64,000 bases of DNA from Escallonia rubra (taxonomy: Eukaryota > Streptophyta > Magnoliopsida > Escalloniales > Escalloniaceae): contig JAVXUO010002325.1 of the NCBI GenBank assembly GCA_033065855.1, positions 62,001 through 126,000 on the forward strand. The letters run 5' to 3'. Positions 50,774-60,700 of this stretch are shown here, in pieces. The notes beneath the pieces are model-generated. The model was given only the letters and a program-made list of their open reading frames with translations, had not been told where the DNA came from and ran no database searches. How positions within the stretch are numbered: position 1 is the first letter of the stretch; each line of letters starts with the position of its first letter. The position numbers and the translations under genes are program-made.

Positions 50774-51140
50774 AGCCTTAAGATGAAGCGTCGTGATCAA
50801 TTATCCCCGCAGGCAACTTAATCAAGTTGTCAAGACGATGTGGCCATCCATCCACGGACGGACTAGATCTAACTAAAAAAAACTCGTCGTCTGCTATATA
50901 TGTAGCGGATGGTGATTTGGACCAAAATATTTCGCAGGTATTTAATGACTTGGAGGAATTCGCAAGCGGGGGGGGGGGGGGTATCGTGAATCTCATCGTC
51001 CGCTACATTATGTGGTGGACGACGAAATTTATTTCAGAAAAAACAGATCTGGCCCGTCCATTCACAAGGGATGGACGGCCATATGTCACTGACAACTTAA
51101 CTTACGTTGCCTATACGAGCATTTTATCTTCCCCCTAAGG
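50774..51140. mobile_element. Single foldback element related to the array at 4558-5130
   Basis: The ends carry GGCAACTTAATCAAGTTGTC (about 50813-50832) and GACAACTTAACTTACGTTGC (about 51089-51108), degenerate forms of the palindrome in the intronic array. Inside are GTCGTCTGCTATATATGTAG, TCATCGTCCGCTACATTATG and GGATGGACGGCC, matching the array's internal blocks and partly self-complementary. A 14-G run sits near the centre (50968-50981). Duplication copy 2 lacks the element (about 53790-53815), which gives an empty site. Confidence 0.65.
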
Positions 51141-51804
51141 TTGAAAGTCCAGATAAAAACCTCTTTATTTGTTATGAGATAAGATATGTACGAAGAAGTT
51201 ATTCAATTCATAAGAGGATCTTAAACATCTCTATATACTCGAGTATATACTAAGGAGTATATAATTTAGTAGTGGTTGACCAAAATGAATAAATAAAATG
51301 ATCTTTACACTAACATCTCGTGATAATAATATTTACATTCATGTTTATCTGCTAAATTTAGTTCTTAGCTGTAATCTGAATATATAATATATTCCTTCCA
51401 TCCATCACTAAGAAAAATTGAGAACAAAGATTGTTCATGACTTTCGAGGCACCACACCGTAACACTTTTTTTTTTGAATTGACCACAGCGTAACACTTAT
51501 TCACTAGTAAGACGGCTTTCGAGTGGAAAAAAGAAAACAGTACGGCATGTGAATGTGATGTATTTTTCCGTCTCCATCCATAAACGGTTCTCAATAGTTG
51601 ACCGCAAAATAAAGCACGACTTTAAGAATCATCTTTTTCAAATAAATGCTAAAAAGGTATTCTAAGAGTGATCGTTAAGGAGCATTAATTAGGTTTATCT
51701 GCCTTTATAATTCCTTAGATTTTAATTTTCTTTCTCATTTAAACGGTCAATGATTATAAGTAGAACATTCAAGAGAAGAAAAACGATTTCATTTTCCACT
51801 TTTT

Positions 51805-54240
51805 TGTTAAACGGGTCCACAAATTTTTTGTTAAAACGAAAACTTAGAAAATGTAAGAAAGATAACTTTTGTTGTTGTTGTTGTTGTTGTTGTTGTTGAT
51901 GTCAACTGAACATACATACACCTATATGCTTGAACATAGATTAGTTACCCATTTGATTGTCTAATTTTACATAAACCATTCCATTCACGAGCCATACATG
52001 TTTTTGATGGAACTGATCAGGATCCAAAAATGATGAATTCATGCATATACAAATGGCTATTCCTTTAAAAGAAATGACCAATCAACGCAACAAATGAAGC
52101 GTGGATCACTAAACACGTTTGATAATTTTCTTGGTGAGATGGGGCTATCACCTTTTTCTTGTAAATTGTGACTTATGCAAAATAGGTTAATATGTATAAT
52201 GGATTTGCATAAATGCATGACTATGAGAATCTTCTTGGTATTATTACTCTCATACCCTTTGCACATTCAGCACGCTGTTGAACGGCTAATCGTGCCATTA
52301 ATCTCAATGCTGCGGGACCTTCTCCGGGACCGTCAGTCACTTGGTCGCACCCTATTTTGGAAAACCTGATTTTGTCAAGTTCTTCTTCTTTTTCTGTTGT
52401 TAAGCATGAGAATTTAATGTAGTAGAGACGGAAGTCTACTTCTTCATTTATTCGAACAGCGATGCTGCCATTCGAGGAAGCCAAATTTAAATTTTGAAAT
52501 AGTTACAACCATATCGAAAATGAGGCAAGCCGGATGGTGGGGGTGGGGGGGGGGGCGGGGGGTTTATGTACAACGTAAGTGTTACAAAAATCAGATTGTC
52601 CATGTTAGGTAGTGTGATCCGCTGTGACGGTGGTACGATCCATTGCTTTTGCCTTTTTCAGGCTGTCGTTAAATGACTGGCTTAGTTGGAGAGTGTGGAA
52701 TAGTGCGAATAAAAAATTGATAACACAAGTAACTCCAATATTTTTTCAAGTATTATAGCTACTTACTTTTAAAACGAGCAATTTGACAAAAACTCTTTTG
52801 CCTCCGCACGTTCTCTCTACACACTCATTCTACTAGATGAAAAGTGAGGGTCAAGAATTTTTGTTTAAATTTAAACTGATATCAGTAGTAGTCGCACATA
52901 TTAAGTGACAAATAGACAATTCGAATCAACATAAAAAAAATATCTATGTGACAATAATGATAATAAAAAAAAAGAAATAGAAATCAATTGTTCCCTCACA
53001 AAATTTAGATTTCAAGATTAAGTTCTACAGATTTCCGGTCCCCGTGGTTCACGATTCAGGATCTGCCCTCCTGAATCTCGTGGTAACAATGTAACATCAT
53101 TTTGAGGCAAATGAGCAAACCAAATAAGGACAGAAAGGAAAGGAAAAACGAGAAAATGTAGCGGATCCTGCACGGGTAATCCGGGTTGAATACCTACAAC
53201 ATTCATTGAACCTGGACATGTATTAGGTTCATTGAATGCAAACACCCCTTACAAAATCCACAAAGTGTAGGGGGATTTTATTTTTCTACATTATTAATTG
53301 CAACGTCTAAAAAAGATTAAAAATTAGAAGGAAAAAAAAAGGTCTAACTGTCTCAAACTTGATTTGTTTCATTCAATTTTTTTTTTCTTATCATCTTCGC
53401 TGCATACCTTTTAATTCAGAATTTATCGTAGTTCAACGACAGGTAATTGTATTATACACAATGCTTATTATGTACTAGCTCATGAGCCTTACGAGTTGAG
53501 CTTTTGTCAAATCTAGCTAGTACATGTAAATAAGTCAGAGCCCACAGAAAGTTGCTCAGGTCTAACTCCTTTGATTTCGACTCACTAAGTACCTCACAAA
53601 CAAACTCTAAAGCCGAAAAAAGGTGTCAAGCCCGAGTAACTTAACTCCCTTTTCACATTGCAGTCTTGAGGTTCTCGCAGTAATCCTTTTTAGTTTAGTT
53701 GTCGTATCAGATTTGGGGTCCATAAAAGTACCCTTATATGTTTAGTTCTTACAGTGAAGTTTGGGTTGGGTTGTGTAGTTCTAATGAGGCAAAGTCTTAC
53801 GATAAAATTCCAGATAAAAAACCTCATGCTATGAGATACGTACGAAGGAGTTATTTAATTCATAGGAGGATGTCATATATATATATACTCGAGAATGCAC
53901 TATATAATTTACTAGCAGTTGACCGAAATGAATAAATAAAATAAACTCTACATTAATCTCTCGTGATTATAATGTTTACATTCATGTTTATCTGTATTCC
54001 AAACGTATCAATTTGGTCCGTATTTCGTCCATGTCCATCACTAAGAAGATTGGGAATAAAGATTGTTCATGACTTTCGAGGCACCACAATCTAACACCTG
54101 TTCACTAGTAAGACGACTTATGAGTGGAAAAAGGAAAACGGGAACGCATGTGAATGTGAATGTGATGTATTTTTCGGTCTCTATCGATAAACAGTTTCTC
54201 AATAGTTGACCGAGAAATAAAAGACAATTTTGAGAACAAC
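51805..54240. repeat. Diverged tandem duplication, copy 2
   Basis: Same block order as copy 1, with two structural differences: it lacks the foldback element and has about 930 bp extra at about 52585-53515. The extra part includes AATCCGGGTTGAATACC and TTCACGATTCAGGATC phrases and no recognised gene. An 87-codon minus-strand frame (52221-52484) overlaps a frame in copy 1 that is interrupted, so coding function is unlikely. Confidence 0.8.
51868..51899. repeat. (TTG)n microsatellite
   Basis: About ten GTT/TTG units in a row near the left end of duplication copy 2. Copy 1 has only a T-rich stretch at the same place (about 49680-49692), so the expansion is specific to copy 2. Confidence 0.9.
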
Positions 54241-54623
54241 CAATACCGGTAAAGAAGAGAGCCTCAGATCTTCACCTTTCGTGAGCATCCAACTCAAGGA
54301 TAATGGAAGACGTCATTTGATTTAAGCTTCGAATTATCAGCCGCGCGCACGTGGCTCAGCATCTAAAGCAGTCCAATTGCTTTGAAATTATCTCAAGTCA
54401 ATGTTATCCATCATAATGAAATTTTGCAGAACGTCTTGAATTCTAAGTCAAAGTCTGTATCTACGGTAAGATTTGGAAGAGACAGCTTACCATAAATTTA
54501 TAGAACCAAACCACGGAATATACTGGCGAATATAGCATCATTTAGACAATTTTACAAAGCATCCAAGCAGGAGTGACAGCTTCGCAGAATATACAGGCGG
54601 TTAATCTTGTTTGGCTACAGTGG

Positions 54624-54654
54624 AGACACTATCCTGGCAGCCAGGATAGTGTCT
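54624..54654. repeat. Perfect 14-bp hairpin with 3-nt loop, FBL10 3' flank
   Basis: AGACACTATCCTGG (54624-54637) is exactly complementary to CCAGGATAGTGTCT (54641-54654), with loop CAG. It lies 51-81 bp beyond the FBL10-like stop codon on the minus strand, so it is probably in the 3' UTR. Plants do not use bacterial-type terminators; a role in RNA processing or stability is only a guess. Confidence 0.9.
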
Positions 54655-54704
54655 AGGAACAAAAATTACAAAAGTCACGTACAGATACACAGAACTCCTA
54701 CAAA

Positions 54705-57700
54705 TTAGGCCATCATCTCTGCAATAATTTCAGCATCCTCCATTTCTTCATCATCATCAGTCCCGTTGTCATATTCAAGAAGCCATTGTTCAAGCTCATC
54801 AACTTCCTCATAATCGTGCACGTATATATCGTCTATGTTATCCCATTGGTTACTCCCCAGCTCTTCACCACGAAGTGCCACATGCAAGAATGGTCTACCT
54901 CTAGCTATAGCATCTACCAAATCCCTGTTCAGCCTCCCTGTAACTCCCAACCATCTCAGCCTCGGGAAGTAAGGCTTCTTTAACCATCGAAAAGCAAGTG
55001 GCGTTATTCCTCCGCAACTATACAGATCCAATATTCGCAAGCAACTTCCATGCCACGTGCCCTCGTCAACCAGCATTGACGCTAATGCCATGACGGAGGT
55101 GTCCCCTATGAGTGGACACTGTCGCATTCTGAGTTCAAGGATCTGAACCCGACTTCTTGCTAGCAAGAGCACACTGGCATCAGAGAGGTTAGGAAGATTT
55201 GACAGGTCCAATTCTCGCAATTCCTTGTTAAAAGTGCCATCAAATAGAAAGGAGACACATCTGTCTGTAAGTCTCTTGCACCCTCTAACAGACAACGAAA
55301 CAAGCGAACCTATCACTCCCTTTGCTAAGTAAGACAATCCCATGTCGCTAATATCAGAGCCGTCTAGCAATAAGGTTTTTAGTTTAGGGAGGGTATTGAT
55401 GGATCGAAGGGCTTCATCCCCAAGGTTTCTACAATCTCTCAAGTCAAGAACACTAAGATCCATATTAGATGCCAATCGCCTGACTGCAAGGTTTGTTAAC
55501 AGATTGCACCATCTTAAGCTAACATGTGTAAGGGAAAGGGAAGTTGCATGCATGTCATGAAATACCAAATCAGTAAGCTGCGTCCCATAAGACACACTAA
55601 GCTTGAATAAGCTAGAGCATGAATGCAAGATTGTTTTGAAACCTGTATCAGTAACCCGACAGAAGCCACCAAGATATATACTTTCAATGCTTGAGCATCT
55701 GTCAGCCATTAAGAGGATCCCAAGATCATTAACTCGCTTAAAGTATGTACCTACAAACTGCTGACTTCGGACCAGAGAAAGGTGCTTCAACTTTCCATGT
55801 GGATTAATCTGCTGAAGTCCAGAGTTGGTGAGGTCAAACGTAAATGTTGGTTCTATGATGGGCGCATCTCGAAGATCCAAATGGGTTAAGGAGACGAGAC
55901 TCTTAGATATCGTACTGACCATAGTGTCAGTGATATAGTCCACTGAAAGGCACAAGTTCTGGATTTTAGGCAATATAGATGGCCGAATATTACTTGATGA
56001 ATGAGGCCCCAAAGTTGGGCTAAGCAGTTCAGTCACCATAACTGCAGATATGTACCCTATCTCAAGATGGGTGAGATTTGTGGATGCCAAAGCCCATATG
56101 CGAGAAAAATTATGCCGAGGAAATATTGAGACATCAAATGTCAGGATCAGTATCTACAGAATAAAAAAGTAGTCAGGAACATACCAAATAAGTTTATAAG
56201 ACATTGAATAAAACTAGAATGAACCCAAAGATGCTCAACACAATGCAAGACACCAGATAAAAAAGGCATGCAAATAGGTAGGATTTAGATGAGCTAGTTT
56301 CACTGTTAAGATGGAGTAAACGCCTCCACTTGCCCCTTCCCACCCCTGCCTCCACCCGTGCCAACTTTAACATAAATCAAAGGACATATAGCTTCAACAA
56401 GGAATTCAGTAAACAATGGTTTTAGACGGTCCATTGAGTAGCCAGATTGCCAGGCAGAATTAAACTTGCTATCCAATATATATAAATGAACTACAGTAGT
56501 AAGGTATGCTAAAAAGCCAAAGTCCACCATCAGACATTGGCCCACGAGTCCATATAAAGTCCAAAATAGACAAAGTGCATTTTGAAAGTGAGTCAGCATT
56601 CCTTGCACAACAATTTCTTTACTATCCTGTCAATCTTCTTTCCAAATGTTCCCAAACCCACCCTGCATCCAAAGGAAGACGTAAGACGATCCACCTCACC
56701 ACCAGAATCACCTCACTCTAAGGACACATTGGTCATCACTCATCCAGACACTGAAAAGCAGGAAGCCTTCTCTGCTCTGCAAACGATGGTGTAATCGACA
56801 AGCAGGAAGCCTCCTCTACTTGTATATAGTAGAAGGCAACTGCCATTTAGCTTTTAGATATCACCAATTCCATTGGCTTCATATGTTGTTAACACCAGAT
56901 TGCTTGAGAACAAAAAGTTAAAGAATGGTTTCCATACCCATTCAAGACAAGCTCTCTTGCTTGATGATGTTGTTTATCAAAGTACTAGATGTAAATGGTG
57001 CGCAAAATACTTTGTTGAGTTCTATAACATGAGAAGATAAGGTCAGTAACCTCTAATAATATTATGCCCATAACTAAATATATGTTTGTTTTAAAGTTTC
57101 AAATGGGTCTAATTAGTTAAGTTAATTGTAAGTTGTGATACTGTAGTGAATCTCTCGAGTCACTACGGAATTTCAGTAATTCAACAGCGATTGGTAAGGA
57201 AAGATTGACAGATTAGGGAAGAAGAAACAAGAGAAGACGAGAGAAGGAGGAAGAGATTCTATTCCATGATTTCTTGATTGCATTCTCTCTCTACACAGCT
57301 CTGTTTTAAACAACAGTAACAAACAGAATTTAAACAAACTTCCGCAATCCCAGGGAGGGAATAACGGATTATCCACAGTGCAAATCTTACCGCTAAGATA
57401 ACTACACCTGGCTTACCTAACACATCAGCTAAAGACTATGACATGGCATAGCCACTCTGTTTATTTAAAATACTTAAACCAACAACGACGTTTACGGTTC
57501 AGCTCCTCCTCCCGGCACCTGTGTACCATCTCTCTGTGGAAGCTTGATTCTAATCTTCAATGGCGCACGACCAGGCATGACATTCCCTTCCCCTTGAGTA
57601 GATCCTTGTCCCCAAGGATTGAAATTAGGGAAGCGTTCCTTAAGTGCGTCCCAGTCCTCCCAAGTCTCTTCGCCATCTTCCAAATTTGACCACTTAACTA

Positions 57701-60700
57701 AAACTTGGTTCACTGGTAGGTTGTTCCGCTGAATCAAACGGTTTCCCATCACAACAATGGGATCCATTAAAAACTTTCCTTCCGTAGAAATAGCTGGTAA
57801 CGTAGTGGAAGGAGTGATGGTAACTCCAAGGCGCTTCTTCAATAATGATACGTGGAAAACTGGATGAACCGCTGCTTCACGAGGAAGCTTCAATCGATAA
57901 GCCACAGTCCCAATGCGTTCCAAAACTTCGTAAGGTCCATAGAATCGTGGGGCCAACTTGAGATTTTTTCTGATTGCAAGGGAGGTCTGTCGATAAGGCT
58001 GTAGCCTCAGATATACTTGATCCCCGACAGCAAATTGCCGCTCAGTTCTGTGGGAGTCCGCATACTGTTTCATGCGGTTCTGAGCCTCTTGTAAATTAGT
58101 CTTGAGGTGTTGAAGCAATAACTGTCGCTCTTGAAGGTAATGGTCCAGGGAAGGAATTGCAGACTGCTCCAAGGAGGGACACACCAAAGGTTTGGGCTTG
58201 TAACCATATAGGGCTTCAAAGGGTGTGGCTTGAAGGGATTGATGGAAATTGGTGTTGTACCACAATTCGGCTAAGGATAACCATTTCAACCATTGTTTTG
58301 GTCTTGCCCCTGTCATGCACCGCAAATAATTTTCAAGACATCTATTCACTCGCTCGGTTTGACCATCCGTCTCGGGGTGATAAGCAGTGCTCATGGATAG
58401 TGTAATGCCTAATAATCCGAAGAGCTTTTGCCAGAAATGAGAAAGGAATACCTTGTCTCTGTCGCTAACAATAGAGTCGGGTACTCCGTGTAGCTTAACA
58501 ACTTGATCTAAGAACACCTGTGCCACAGTTTCTGCAGTATAAGGGTGAGACAGGGCGATGAAATGAGCATATTTGCTCAGCCTGTCGACGACAACAAAGA
58601 TGACACGCTTCCCTCCAGAGGTAGGTAAGCCTTCAACAAAATCCATTGTGATATGAGACCACTGTTGAGCTGGAATTGGTAGTGGTTGCAATAGTCCAGG
58701 CTTATGCAGGCTCTCAGTTTTATTTCTCTGGCATGTGTCACACTGACTAATCCATTGGTGGATTAGATGTAACATTTTGGGCCAGTAAAACAACAAGGCA
58801 ACTCTTTGAAAGGTAGCCTTTACTCCTGAATGACCACCTGACTTCCCTCCATGTAGCTCAGCCACAATTTGCTCCCTTAATTGATTACTGTTACCAATGT
58901 AAATCTTTCCTTTATATTTGAGTACTCCCTCATGGCATGAGTAGTAGCTAGTTGCCATTGGATCAAGCACCAGTTCCCTGAGATGCTGTTGAGCTTCCTC
59001 ATCATGTTCCATACTAGATTGGATTTCTTGCATCCATATTGGCACCACTGTTGACAAAGCTGCGCACATAGGACTGCCTTGTAATTCGGGCAGCCTTGAC
59101 AAGGCATCAGCTACACAATTCTCTGCCCCTTTCTTGTACTTTATTTGGAATTCATACCCCATCAATTTAGAAAGAAACTTCTGCTGAAGTAATGATGTCA
59201 CCCTCTGACCAAGCAGGTATTTTAGACTGCAATGGTCTGTTCTCAATACAAATGCTTGGTGACTTAAATAGGAACTCCATTTCTGGATGGCCTGCACTAT
59301 AGCCAACAACTCCTTTTCGTAGGTGGACAGCCCAGCATTCTTAGTGCCAAGGGCCTTACTGTAATAAGCAAGTGGCCTTCCATTTTGCATTAATACTGCA
59401 CCAACTCCTGTATTGCATGCATCAGTCTCAACCTCAAATGGTAATGCAAAATTCGGTAATGCCAGAACTGGAGTAGTTGTCATAGTTTGCTTGAGGTAGG
59501 AGAATGACTGATCAGCTGCAGGAGTCCACTCAAATGCATCTTTCTTGAGTAAATTAGTGAGTGGCTTACTGATTGTACCATAGTTTGCAACAAATTTTCT
59601 ATAGTAACCAGTAAGGCCCAAGAACCCCCTCAACTCCTTAATATTCCTGGGTATAGGCCACTGCAGCATGGCTAATATCTTGGTTTGATCTGCAGCTACA
59701 CCTTGTGAGGAAACAATGTGCCCTAAATACTCTATGTGATTTTGGGCAAATGAGCATTTACTCATTTTGGCATAGAGTTGATGATCTCTCAACACTTGCA
59801 ATACCAATTTCAAATGAACCACGTGACTAGCTAAATCAGGACTGTACACCAGGATATCATCAAAGAACACCAATACGAATTTCCTGAGATAAGGTTTGAA
59901 CACATTGTTCATAAGATTTTGAAAGGTAGCGGGTGCGTTTGTCAGGCCAAAGGGCATGACAGTAAACTCATAGTGGCCCGAATGAGTTCTAAAAGCGGTT
60001 TTGTTAATGTCTTCATCAACCATCCGGATTTGGTGGTACCCACTCCTTAGATCTAGCTTAGAGTAAATGCTAGAACCATGCAACTCATCCAGTAATTCAT
60101 CAATTATAGGAATAGGGTACCTGTCCTTGAGGGTGGATTTATTCAACTCCCGATAATCAACACATAGCCTCCATGTACCGTCTTTCTTTTTTACTAACAG
60201 CACTGGTGAAGCGAAGGAAGAGGTACTAGGCTGTATCATTCCAGTTGCTAGAAGTTCATTGATAATCTTATCAATTTCTGACTTTTGGATGTAAGAAACT
60301 CTGTAAGGCCGAATATTAACTGGCTTAGCTCCTTCGTGCAACAATATTCTGTGATCAAATTGTCTATGTGGTGGTAGCTGGATAGGTTCTTGAAACACAT
60401 CTGTGTACTCAGTTAGCAGTGCTTGTATTTCTGTGTTGAGCTGGCCTGATGATGGGTCATGGTCAGCTGTAACTGCGAAGATTTGTCCAAACAAGCTCCC
60501 CACATTACTTTGCAACAGCTTAGTCATAGCTTTGCAGGATATCAACTTGACAGTAGCACCAACCACTTCATTGCCAGAGAGCTCAACTTCTTGACCTTGG
60601 TACTTGAACCCAATGGTGTGCTTATCAAAGTTGAAGTTGACATTTCCCAAGGTCTTAAGCCACTGCATCCCAAGGACACAGTCGCACCCACCTAAGGGAA

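Larger units (their letters stand above)
49610..51640. repeat. Diverged tandem duplication, copy 1
   Basis: Blocks shared in the same order with copy 2 (51805-54240) include ACATAAACCATTCCATTCAC, GGCTATCACCTTTTTCTTGTA-like sequence, CCATTAATCTCAATG, CGAACAGCGATGCTGCCAT-like sequence, ATGTTTAGTTCTTA, GTTGACCAAAATGAATAAAT and TCATGACTTTCGAGGCACCA. Identity looks about 80-85 percent. This copy contains a foldback element (about 50774-51140) that copy 2 lacks. Neither copy encodes a recognised protein. Confidence 0.8.

Noticed and set aside
52221..52484. 87-codon frame in duplication copy 2 as a gene
   Set aside because: The equivalent frame in copy 1 contains an early stop, there is no similarity to a known protein, and it shows no coding constraint between copies.
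54624..54654. Bacterial-type terminator
   Set aside because: The window is plant nuclear DNA, and no T-run follows the stem.
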